A model generated the notes under the pieces. The model was not told the DNA's origin. It saw nothing but the letters and a program-made list of their open reading frames with translations, and did no database searches. This document shows, piece by piece, positions 9,102 through 16,365 of a stretch of DNA of 64,000 nt. Numbering within the stretch: the first letter of the stretch is position 1; every line of letters starts with the position of its first letter. The stretch is from JARRON01 sp037383845. Its GTDB lineage: Bacteria > Pseudomonadota > Gammaproteobacteria > Steroidobacterales > XN24. Where the stretch lies: the NCBI GenBank assembly GCA_037383845.1, contig JARRON010000008.1, forward strand, positions 1 through 64,000, written 5' to 3'. A program made the position numbers and the translations under genes.

Positions 9102-9177
9102 GTTACGAAATCTCGAGGGCCCGAATGGCAACACAGGCGGATGACGACAACTTTTCTAAGTTGTTACGAAGTTGTTA
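9102..9177 (-). promoter_or_regulatory. Repeat-rich control region of the response-regulator/TonB operon
   Basis: On the plus strand two perfect 7-base direct repeats with a 4-base spacer, GTTGTTA CGAA GTTGTTA, span 9160-9177. A perfect inverted repeat, ACAACTT TTCT AAGTTGT, spans 9147-9164 and overlaps the first copy. A further GTTACGAA lies at 9102-9109. The 11-base period (7+4) is the layout of OmpR/PhoB-family boxes. The sites lie 66-141 bases upstream of the response-regulator start. Autoregulation is an inference; I could not place a convincing -35/-10 pair. Confidence 0.6.
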
Positions 9178-9354
9178 TTGCGGCCGCAGAAGGGCCGTGA
9201 GGTCGCCGGGAAGACGAGCCCCTGAGAGACAGACCGCGGTGTACGGGGAGGGAATGGACGGAGGGCGGAGCCGGGCGAGGGAAGCCCGCCGGGGCGAAAG
9301 GTAGAGGTGCCGGCCGACCGCAGCGCGTGGCGTCGCGGTCGACCGGCGTGCGCG

Positions 9355-10498
9355 TCAGGTCGTCACCGGCGCCGGTTTCGGGGCCTGCTGGCGCGGCGCA
9401 CGGGTCGGCTCCGGGACTNNNNNNNNNNNNNGGAATTTCCACGGCGATGGACTGGCGCTTTTTCTTACGCACGATGGTCATGGAGAGCTGTTCCCCGGGC
9501 TCGTAGGACCGCAGGATGCGCATCAGGTGACCCGGGTCGGAAGGCTCCCGGCCGCCGACTTCCAGGATGACGTCACCGTCCTCAAGGCCCAGGGTGTCGT
9601 CGTCCGGCGCGCGGACCACCAGCATCCCTTTGTCCGTGCCGAAATAGTCGCCAAGCTCCGGCGTCAGGCTCACCAGCTCCATGTCTCCCCATCCGGCGAT
9701 GAACCGGTGGCGGAGAATCTGGACCTCCTTCTCGACGTGAGGACCACCGGGCATGGGCGGAGCGAAGCGATATTCGTGGACCGTTTCGCCGTCGTCTCCC
9801 TCGAAGTGCCAGGCCCAGCTGTCGGCGAAACTCTCGCCCCAGGTGCGGGTCGTCACCTCCGCAGTCTCCACGTCGCCGTCCCGGCGGTACTCCACCGGCA
9901 CCTGGTCACCGGCTTCCTTCTCGCCCAGCGTGCTCATGAGCTTGCTCATGGGCGACGTGTCGCCAGACCAGTCCAGCCGGACGCCGGCAACCGACAAAAG
10001 GACGTCGCCGGTACGAAGCCCGGCCTCGTCGGCAGGCCAGCCCGGCGTGACGCCGACTACCAGGACCCCTTCGGCCCGGTCGTCAGCGTCGCCCAGGTTC
10101 TTGACGTTCACGCCCAGCATGGCGCGCTTCATGCCCTTGCTCACGCCTTCCATTACCGCGGGCGCGACATCGCCGACGATCTGCGCCGTGAGTTCGGCAA
10201 TCTCCCGGGCCGCCTCTTCCATGCGCCGCTCGGCTTCCTTCAGGCGCATCTCGGTCTCGGTCTCACGGGCGGCTTCGGCGGCGGCGCGCTCCTCCCCTTC
10301 GGCGGCTGCGAGCTCAATCCGGTAGCCGCGGCTTTCCGCCGCCCGGCGGGCCAGCGCCTGTGCCAGGGACGCAAGCTCCCTGTGTTGTCCCGCCAGGGCA
10401 TCGGCGACCGCCGGCGGCTCCTCCGCGGCCGGCAGCTGCGCAGAGCCCAGCAGCCCGGCGACAGCAAGGCAGGCAAGCGTGATCGTCATGGATTTCAT
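9355..10498 (-). CDS. Periplasmic protein with two PDZ domains, interrupted by an assembly gap
   Basis: Signal peptide (MKSMTITLACLAVAGLLGSA), then an acidic/basic coiled coil (about 45-100), then two PDZ domains: one starting near MLGVNVKNLGDAD with GWPADEAGLRTGDVLL, one around LGLEDGDVILEVGG. The 13 N lie near the C terminus. Reading on in the printed frame would run about 60 codons through GC-rich promoter sequence. Shifting one base after the gap gives a proline-rich tail starting VPEPTRAPRQ and a TGA at 9355-9357, the likely true end. AAGGAG lies 7 bases before the chosen ATG (4 before an adjacent one at 10501). The neighbours, an anti-sigma and a sigma factor, suggest an envelope-stress role. 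Confidence 0.75.
9419..9431. other. Assembly gap (13 N)
   Basis: Thirteen undetermined bases lie inside the 3' end of the PDZ-protein gene. The reading frames on the two sides disagree by one base at this gap length, so the true length is probably not 13; a length of 3n+2 would restore the frame. Confidence 0.99.
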
Positions 10499-10530
10499 CA
10501 TCGTTCTCCTTGCGGCGGCCCGCGCTCGTG

Positions 10531-11160
10531 TCAGCGGGCGTCGTTGATCTGCACGTAACGAAGACGCACCAGGGAGTCCATCAGTCGCACCCGGTGGCGC
10601 CAGAGGGTCTCCTCCTGCTGCGGGGTGAGCTGCCCGGAACTCAGCCGCGCGTCCACCAGCATCAGCTGGTCTTCCAGGTCGGCGATGGTCATGGCCGTGC
10701 TGGCGCGGGTGACGCTGGGTGCGGCCGGCAGGGCCCGCAGGGCCGCTTCGAGGCGCTGGGAGCGCTGTAACAGGTCCGGGGTCACTGCCTCGCGGGCCGG
10801 CGCCGGCGTTGAGGCCACGACGTCCGTCGGGTTGCCGCTGTTTGCAACCGGGTCCCCGGTAACCTCCGGTCCCATCCGGAGTATCAGCACCATGGCCAGC
10901 GCGAAACTCGCCGCAAACCCGGTGATGGCCGCCCAGGGGACCCGCCGGGCGGCCCGGGTGGTGACTGCATTGACGGCAACCGTCTGCCACAGGTCGTGGG
11001 GCGGACGGATCTCGGGCATCGCCTTCATTCGCGCCTGCAAACTGCGCAGCCGCTGGACCTCGCCGCGGCAGGCGGCGCAGGCGGCGATGTGCTGTTCTGC
11101 TGCCGGCGGAAGGGACGTGCCGTCCCTTGCGCTCAACAGCTGCTCGGTAGTGGCGTGCAT
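10531..11160 (-). CDS. Zinc-finger anti-sigma factor
   Basis: A 209-residue membrane protein. The N-terminal cytoplasmic part has the zinc-binding anti-sigma signature HIAACAACR (His-x3-Cys-x2-Cys). One membrane helix follows (about 85-105, WAAITGFAASFALAMVLILR), then a periplasmic helical domain. The start is fixed by a strong AGGAGG 7 bases upstream and lies inside the end of the sigma-factor gene (28-base overlap), the usual sign of coupled sigma/anti-sigma expression. It probably holds the sigma factor inactive until an envelope signal arrives. Confidence 0.88.
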   Translation of the reverse strand: MHATTEQLLSARDGTSLPPAAEQHIAACAACRGEVQRLRSLQARMKAMPEIRPPHDLWQTVAVNAVTTRAARRVPWAAITGFAASFALAMVLILRMGPEVTGDPVANSGNPTDVVASTPAPAREAVTPDLLQRSQRLEAALRALPAAPSVTRASTAMTIADLEDQLMLVDARLSSGQLTPQQEETLWRHRVRLMDSLVRLRYVQINDAR

Positions 11161-11732
11161 ACGCTCACCTCCTGTTCCTCTCCCAGCAGCGTCCGAAGCC
11201 GCTCGTGGGCCCGTGACAGCTGGGACTTGGAGAAACTCACGGTCTTGCCCATGAGATCCGCGATTTCCTGGTGGGTGTAGCCTTCCACGTCGTAAAGCCA
11301 CACCACCGCCCGTGCAGTCGGAGACAGCTCGGCCAGTGCGCGCTCCAGGGCCTGCCCGTCGCCCACGGCGCTCGCCGGGTCATCGCCGGAGGCCGGCTGC
11401 AGCGCCGGCGCATCGTCGCCGGCAGGCTCGAGAGACTGCGCCTTGCGATGCCAGGCGCTGCGCAGGTGGGCCAGGCACTTGTTCACGGCAATGCGCTTGA
11501 CCCAGCCGCCGAATGCGTCGTCCTCGCGGAAATCCGCAAGGTTGCGAATCACCTCGATGCAGGTGTCCTGCAGCACCTCCTCCGCCAGGGCCGGCTCGCC
11601 CAGCATCCGGACGCCCAGCGTGTAAACCGGGGTGCCGTAGCTTGCGTAGAGGACCTCGTGGGCCTTCATGTCGCCGCGCCGCGCCCGGGCCAGCATGGCC
11701 GGGTCTGCGCGGCAGTCACTGAATCCCGCCAT
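11133..11732 (-). CDS. ECF-type RNA polymerase sigma factor
   Basis: A 199-residue sigma-70 family protein of the extracytoplasmic-function group. Region 2 is recognisable (LARARRGDMKAHEVLYASY ... AEEVLQDTCIEVIRNLADF ... GGWVKRIAVNKCLAHLR) and region 4 is near 145-185 (LSPTARAVVWLYDVEGYTHQEIADLM). The gene is first in a unit with the anti-sigma factor and the PDZ protein. GAGGAG precedes the start by 4 bases. Target promoters are unknown, and I could not find a convincing ECF-type promoter in the 69 bases upstream. Confidence 0.92.
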   Translation of the reverse strand: MAGFSDCRADPAMLARARRGDMKAHEVLYASYGTPVYTLGVRMLGEPALAEEVLQDTCIEVIRNLADFREDDAFGGWVKRIAVNKCLAHLRSAWHRKAQSLEPAGDDAPALQPASGDDPASAVGDGQALERALAELSPTARAVVWLYDVEGYTHQEIADLMGKTVSFSKSQLSRAHERLRTLLGEEQEVSVCTPLPSSC

Positions 11733-11801
11733 GGGGCTCCTCGCTCTGTCTGCCCGGATTAGATGCGCCGGCCCGGCAAAGGGTCGCAGCCGAGGTTGGG
11801 G

Positions 11802-12299
11802 TCACTCTCCGGCGTCGGAGAACCCGTGACGCTCGTGCCACTGGGCCAGGGACTCATCGGGATAGGCGTCGAACAGGGCGTCGTCAGGATCGGCGTGCAC
11901 CGGGACCCATCCGGGCCTGGAGCCGAGCATCATATGGGTGTGCTCCGGCGGCCGGGGCAGGGGCGTGTCCACCGCCGAGGCGAAGGGATGGACCAGGTCG
12001 GGCCAGCGGGGATCGAACACCCACAGGGCGCTGCCGCAGTGCCCACAGAAGTAGCGCTCCCCGGGACTCTCGGTGACTCCGCCGGTGGCAGGATCCGTCA
12101 TGCGCGCGTGGTAGATACGCACGTGCTCCCGGCCGCGGACCGTCAGGGTGTCGGCCCGAGCCCCGAGGTTGATGGCATAGCCGCCCCCGCCGGCGGTCTT
12201 TCGACAGATGGAGCAGTAGCAGAGATTGAACGGATAGGGCTGGTCGGCCTCCACGGTGAAGCTGACGGCGCGGCAGTGGCAGGATCCGGCGAGATGCAT
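11802..12299 (-). CDS. GFA (CENP-V/Gfa) family zinc protein
   Basis: A 165-residue protein of the GFA family (glutathione-dependent formaldehyde-activating enzyme-like, Mss4 fold). The zinc ligands are visible: Cys7 and Cys9 (SCHCRAV), Cys27/Cys29/Cys32 (LCYCSICRKT) and the later FCGHCGS pair. Most family members have no proven enzyme activity, so a formaldehyde role should not be assumed. The gene stands alone between zapG and the sigma-factor operon on the same strand. Confidence 0.87.
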   Translation of the reverse strand: MHLAGSCHCRAVSFTVEADQPYPFNLCYCSICRKTAGGGGYAINLGARADTLTVRGREHVRIYHARMTDPATGGVTESPGERYFCGHCGSALWVFDPRWPDLVHPFASAVDTPLPRPPEHTHMMLGSRPGWVPVHADPDDALFDAYPDESLAQWHERHGFSDAGE

Positions 12300-12341
12300 G
12301 ATGGCTCGGGCGAAGGGGCGCTGGAAAGCGGGTGAGACTCG

Positions 12342-12971
12342 TCAGGCGGGAGGGCCGCCGGTCTTCCCGGCAGTCGCCTTTTCGCCGCCGTGGTCCGCGG
12401 ACGGTCCGGCGGGCGCATCGCTGCCGGACGTCTCGCCGGCGGCAATCCGTCGGTCCTTCTCCCGGTCCGGCCCGGTTGCGGCTTCGGCGGGCGCGGCGGT
12501 GGCTTCCCCGGACGAGTCCTCGTCCCCGGGGCTGCCGGGCGTCGCGGCCGGCACAGCGGCATCTGCCCCGCTCTTCTGTGTCGGGGAAGGCGCTTCCGCC
12601 CTCTCCCCGGAGGCGGGCTTGTCCTCCCGCACCGCCCTCGCGCCGCGCGTATCGTCGGTGTCGTGAACCAGCTCCGGCGGCGGGCGGAACTCCAGGCGCC
12701 CGGTTTCGCCGCCCGTATCGCAGAGCGTCTCGGCGCCGCTTGCCAGGTGGCGGTACAGGTCCCGGTACTGCTCGCCGAGGGCCTGGAACTGGCCCGCCGT
12801 TTCCTTGAAGTGGGCCGTGACCTGCTCCCGATATGAAGCGTATTCGGCCTGGACCTCCTCGAGCCGGCTCGTGGCGCCGCGGCCCCTGGACCTTGCGACC
12901 CCGATGCCGATCAATATCCCGGCACCAAGCAGCAAGACACCACCGAGGGCAAGCGCAACAACATCATTCAT
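12342..12971 (-). CDS. zapG: ZapG/YhcB-like (DUF1043) inner-membrane protein
   Basis: A 209-residue protein with one N-terminal membrane helix (about 5-26, LALGGVLLLGAGILIGIGVA), then the family's coiled coil (LEEVQAEYASYREQV ... HFKETAGQFQALGEQYRDLYRHLASGAETLC), then a long low-complexity acidic tail rich in A, E, G, P and S. YhcB/ZapG links cell division and envelope synthesis in enterobacteria. The start at 12971 has AAGGTG 6 bases upstream. The tail is longer than in E. coli YhcB (about 130 residues). Confidence 0.83.
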   Translation of the reverse strand: MNDVVALALGGVLLLGAGILIGIGVARSRGRGATSRLEEVQAEYASYREQVTAHFKETAGQFQALGEQYRDLYRHLASGAETLCDTGGETGRLEFRPPPELVHDTDDTRGARAVREDKPASGERAEAPSPTQKSGADAAVPAATPGSPGDEDSSGEATAAPAEAATGPDREKDRRIAAGETSGSDAPAGPSADHGGEKATAGKTGGPPA

Positions 12972-13109
12972 CACAATCACCTTGAAGATCAGAGCCCGGC
13001 CTTGCTCCCAGGACCTGGCACACCGGGACGCCACCGCAGACGCAGCCCGCGTGTCGGCGACTCCCTGAACATTGTAGAGGATGTTCCGCCGTGCCCGTCG
13101 GGCCTGGGC

Positions 13110-13730
13110 TCAGAACTTCACCGGCGAAGAGACGAATACCGTTATGGGACGGCCTTGTCTGAGGATTTCACAATCGAAGCCCCCCAGGTCCCGCAACCGG
13201 CGCAGGATCGCGGTGAACGACCCGGGCTGGTGGGCCGGCACGCCGGCGACGGCGGTGACAATGTCGCCTTCGACAATCCCCAGGCCGTCCAGCCCGCCGC
13301 CCGGGCTCAACGCCACGACGCGCCACCCGACAAGCTGGCCCTGCTGCACCGCGGGCGCGAAATCCGCAGCCAGGGCCAGGTTCTGGGGCTGGGCGGCGAA
13401 TCGCGCCAGAAGACCCGGCGGAAGACGGATCTGCAGGGGCTGCCCCGCACCGGGGGTCGCCGTGCCCGATCTTTTCGGGTCATCCGCTCCGGCCAGATCG
13501 ATCCGGACCGCTCCGGCGTTGCAGTCGAGCCACGCCCGGCGCGCCTCGACCCGGGCAAGCGTGCACCCGGCGATGGGAGAGCCGGGGCGGTACCAGTGGA
13601 TGCCGCCGGACGTCTCCAGCAGCGCAGCTTCTGCACCGGTGCCGGTCAGGGTCGCTGCCAGGCGAGGCACCTCGGCCGCGGCGGGGCCGGTGGCCAGCAG
13701 GAACATCCACAGGCAGCTGCGGAAAGTCAC
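13110..13730 (-). CDS. GspC-like periplasmic PDZ protein without a type II secretion operon
   Basis: A 206-residue secreted protein with a signal peptide (cleavage near AAA-EV). It resembles the periplasmic part of type II secretion protein C: an HR-like beta region (GGIHWYRPGSPIAGCTLARV ... AWLDCNAG, two cysteines that may pair) and a C-terminal PDZ domain (VVALSPGGGLDGLGIVEGDIVTAVAG). Unlike GspC it has no evident membrane anchor, and no gspD-M genes are near. It is the last gene of the 13-28 kb unit, 10 bases after the AgmX-type gene, so it probably serves that machine. The GspC relation is by eye and only moderately sure. Confidence 0.65.
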   Translation of the reverse strand: MTFRSCLWMFLLATGPAAAEVPRLAATLTGTGAEAALLETSGGIHWYRPGSPIAGCTLARVEARRAWLDCNAGAVRIDLAGADDPKRSGTATPGAGQPLQIRLPPGLLARFAAQPQNLALAADFAPAVQQGQLVGWRVVALSPGGGLDGLGIVEGDIVTAVAGVPAHQPGSFTAILRRLRDLGGFDCEILRQGRPITVFVSSPVKF

Positions 13731-13740
13731 GAAGGAATGC

Positions 13741-14742
13741 TCAGCCCGAAGACGGGAAGAAATCCAGCGGCTTGCTGGCCGTGACCTCGGCCACTTGCCT
13801 GGCCTCGAAGCGGAACATCTTCACGCGCGCCACGACCTTGCGCTCGAAGTCCGGGTCGCCGAGCTGGCTCTCAAGCACGCGGCAGGCCGTGACCGTGCCG
13901 TCCGGAGCGATGGTCAGCTCGAGCACGAGCTTGCCGCTCAAGCCCGGAGCCCGACGCAGCGCCCTGCTGTACAGCGCGTAGAGCGCTGACTTGTTCCTGT
14001 CGAAAACGAGCTCGATTTCCTCCCGGCTGCGGGTGGCCAGACCGGTATTGCCGGAACCTCCGCCGGTGCCGGCCTCACCTCTCCCTCCGGAGACGGCGCT
14101 GCCTGCGGCCATGGGCGAATTGACGGCGGAAACGGCCCGCCCCCCTATCCCACGGCCCCCTGTTCCCGTGGACAGGTCGCTGTCCCGGACGCCCGCGCTG
14201 GAACGGCCGCTGCGTGCGGTCACGAGGTTGCGCTGCTCCGTTTCCGTTTCTCCCGTGCCGGAAACCAGGTCGTCGTTCCCCGTCACGGCTCCCAGCGCGC
14301 TGCTTTCCCGCAGCCCGGCGAGGGAGGCAGCGAACTGCATGACGCCGGTACTCGCCGCCTGCTGTCGCGCCGCGGCCCCGGGCGAAGGTTCTGCCAATTT
14401 TGCCGGAGGCACGGCCGGCGCCGCAGGAACGGCTTTCGGCGGTTCGGGTTGCAGCGCAGGTTCAGGCGGGATCTCGGTTTCCGGGATCGGCTGCCGGACG
14501 GCCGCTGCGGGCGGTTCTTCCGCCTCCGGCGGGGGAGGCACTTCCCGCTCCAGCACCAGTCGAGCGTAGCGCTCCGGGACGGGCGCGACAGCGGGCTGTT
14601 CCGGTAGCGGCAGCCACGGCACGAGCAGGCACAGCGCGAGTACCGCGAGCCCGAGGCGCGACGTGATACGACGGAAGCGCGTTTCCGCCGCCGGATCGGG
14701 GGTCCACGGGAGGTCGTACAGGCGGAAGACGGCGGTCGTCAT
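13741..14742 (-). CDS. AgmX/PglI-type TonB-like protein
   Basis: A 333-residue protein with a short cytoplasmic N terminus, one membrane helix (about 30-46, LGLAVLALCLLVPWLPL), a long Pro/Ala/Glu spacer and then a Gly/Ser-rich spacer (about 60-230), and a C-terminal AgmX/PglI domain (from about 237: EEIELVFDRNKSALYALYSRALRR ... GKLVLELTIAPDGTV). In Myxococcus, AgmX (GltJ) and PglI (GltG) carry this TonB-like domain and couple the AglRQS motor to the outer envelope. The zinc-finger and GYF domains of AgmX are absent here. It sits 17 bases after the motor gene. Confidence 0.82.
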   Translation of the reverse strand: MTTAVFRLYDLPWTPDPAAETRFRRITSRLGLAVLALCLLVPWLPLPEQPAVAPVPERYARLVLEREVPPPPEAEEPPAAAVRQPIPETEIPPEPALQPEPPKAVPAAPAVPPAKLAEPSPGAAARQQAASTGVMQFAASLAGLRESSALGAVTGNDDLVSGTGETETEQRNLVTARSGRSSAGVRDSDLSTGTGGRGIGGRAVSAVNSPMAAGSAVSGGRGEAGTGGGSGNTGLATRSREEIELVFDRNKSALYALYSRALRRAPGLSGKLVLELTIAPDGTVTACRVLESQLGDPDFERKVVARVKMFRFEARQVAEVTASKPLDFFPSSG

Positions 14743-14759
14743 CAGCGTATCCGAAGCGG

Positions 14760-15416
14760 CTAGCCCGAGGCGTCAGCGCGGGCCTGAGCCGGCTCTGTCA
14801 CTGCGTTCGCAAACTTCACGGCCGCCATCTCGAGACCGTCGACGATGGAGGTGGTTTTGGACTGCAGGATGGTGTGGGCCAGGAGCAGCGGAATCGCGGC
14901 CATCAGCCCGAATGCCGTGGTATTCATCGCCACCGAGATCGACGCCGAAAGCAGGTCCGCCTTGTCCGCCGGATTCGCCGCGGACACGGCGGTAAAGGCC
15001 TTTATGAGCCCCATGATCGTGCCCAGAAGCCCAAGCAGGGTCGCCATGTTCGCGAACGTAGCCACGTAATGGGTCCGCTTCTCGAGACGCGGCAGCACCT
15101 CAAGCAGGCTCTCTTCCATCGCTTTCTCGATGTCATCGCGTCGACGGGCCGTGCCCAGCCTTGACAGCCCATATGCCAGGAGGCTGCCAAGAGACGCCCT
15201 GGAATTCGACGCCGCCTGGAGGGCCTCCTGGTACCGGCGTGCCTTCACCATGGGCATGAGCTGCTTCCAGACGCGGCGGTTGGTGAGGTCGGCCGCAGAC
15301 AGGTACAGCCAGCGCTCCAGGGCGATCGCAACACCCAGGGTCAGTACCACCACGATGGGATACATGAAGGCCCCACCGTCCTGAAAAAACCCAACAACTG
15401 CCGAATACGCATCCAT
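14760..15416 (-). CDS. MotA/TolQ/ExbB (AglR-like) proton channel protein
   Basis: A 218-residue, three-helix TolQ/ExbB-type protein. The first helix is near 17-38 (MYPIVVVLTLGVAIALE); the conserved core is near 120-180 (MATLLGLLGTIMGLIKAFTAV ... VAMNTTAFGLMAAIPLLLAH). It is distinct in sequence from the ExbB and TtpC proteins of the two TonB clusters and closer in style to AglR/TolQ. No ExbD/TolR partner is encoded in the same unit, although such motors need one; it may borrow one from elsewhere. It lies 2 bases after the small secreted-protein gene. Confidence 0.88.
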   Translation of the reverse strand: MDAYSAVVGFFQDGGAFMYPIVVVLTLGVAIALERWLYLSAADLTNRRVWKQLMPMVKARRYQEALQAASNSRASLGSLLAYGLSRLGTARRRDDIEKAMEESLLEVLPRLEKRTHYVATFANMATLLGLLGTIMGLIKAFTAVSAANPADKADLLSASISVAMNTTAFGLMAAIPLLLAHTILQSKTTSIVDGLEMAAVKFANAVTEPAQARADASG

Positions 15417-15418
15417 CT

Positions 15419-15778
15419 TCAGTCCTCCTCCGGGGTCGGCTTCCCGGCTTTACTGTCCGTCTGTTCGTTCGCCGCGGGCGCCGCTGCGTTGACCGAGGCC
15501 CAGTTCTCCGCCTCCCGGCGCAGGACCCTGCGGTCCACGGGCACCAGCGTTTCGTCCAGCAGGCTCTGCAGGGGACGACCCGGAAGCTCCCCGGGCGGGG
15601 CCTTCTTCCAGGGCACGATGGCCATGACCCGGGGCAGCTCCCGGTGACCGGTGACCTTGGTCGTCTCCAGCTCCACGTCCGTGGGTTCCGTCGCCGGCAA
15701 GGGCTGGACCAGGACAGCCCAGATGATCACAAACAGGGCGTGTGGCCGGCAGGGGCAGGCGCGTGCGAGAGATCTCAT
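15419..15778 (-). CDS. Small secreted protein of unknown function
   Basis: A 119-residue protein with a signal sequence (about 1-31, hydrophobic HALFVIIWAVLVQPLPA). The rest is soluble with a well-defined central stretch (VMAIVPWKKAPPGELPGR ... LLDETLVPVDRRVLRREAENW) and a charged tail. I do not recognise the family. The start overlaps the preceding TPR lipoprotein gene by 4 bases (ATGA), so this start is well supported. Its fixed place between the lipoprotein and the motor gene suggests a structural part of the same machine. Confidence 0.72.
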   Translation of the reverse strand: MRSLARACPCRPHALFVIIWAVLVQPLPATEPTDVELETTKVTGHRELPRVMAIVPWKKAPPGELPGRPLQSLLDETLVPVDRRVLRREAENWASVNAAAPAANEQTDSKAGKPTPEED

Positions 15779-16365
15779 CGCTCGACTACCCGGAGGCCAA
15801 GGCGCGCGCGGAGCTCCGTCACCCAGTCCGCCACCCGCGGATCTTCCCCCGCGGTCAGGTCCAGGTAACGCTCGTAGCACTCCAGGGCCTCCGCTGGTCG
15901 GCCGAGGTAGAGATCCAGCAGCACGCCCCGGTTCTTCCATGCCAGGGGATAAGACGGATCGGAGTCCAGTGCGCGGGCATAGGCATCGTCGGCCTCCGCC
16001 AGCCGGCCCTGCAGGCGAAGCACGATGCCGAGCTCGGACCAGGCAGGGGCAAATGCCGGGTCAATTTCGAGGGCCTCCCGGAACGCGGCCTCCGCGTCGT
16101 CGAGCCGGTCTTGCCGCGCCAGCGCGATGCCGAGGTTTGTCGCCGGCTCGGGATGGCCCGCCCAGCTGCCGTCAGACGCAGTGAGAAGCTCGATGGCCTC
16201 AGTGTCGTTCCCGGCAGCGAGCGCTGCTTCGGCCCGCGCCAGGCCGGGAGGCACCGGCGCTGTGTCGCCATCTCCCGTCCCGCCGGGCGCAGCACATCCG
16301 CCCGCAAGTGCAAGCAGGGCGACCACGCAGGCGCGGCGGGCCAGCTCAGTCGGACAGGCGTACAA
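15775..16365 (-). CDS. TPR-repeat lipoprotein, GltE-like
   Basis: A 196-residue lipoprotein starting at TTG 16365: AGGAG lies 6 bases upstream, and this start gives a short signal peptide ending in ALAGGC (lipid-modified Cys24). It contains about three TPR units (NLGIALARQDRLDDAEAAF, ELGIVLRLQGRLAEADDAY, NRGVLLDLYLGRPAEALECY). The layout of a small TPR lipoprotein next to an AglR-type motor and an AgmX protein matches GltE/AglT of the Myxococcus gliding machine. It overlaps the preceding large TPR gene by 20 bases. Confidence 0.8.
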   Translation of the reverse strand: MYACPTELARRACVVALLALAGGCAAPGGTGDGDTAPVPPGLARAEAALAAGNDTEAIELLTASDGSWAGHPEPATNLGIALARQDRLDDAEAAFREALEIDPAFAPAWSELGIVLRLQGRLAEADDAYARALDSDPSYPLAWKNRGVLLDLYLGRPAEALECYERYLDLTAGEDPRVADWVTELRARLGLRVVER

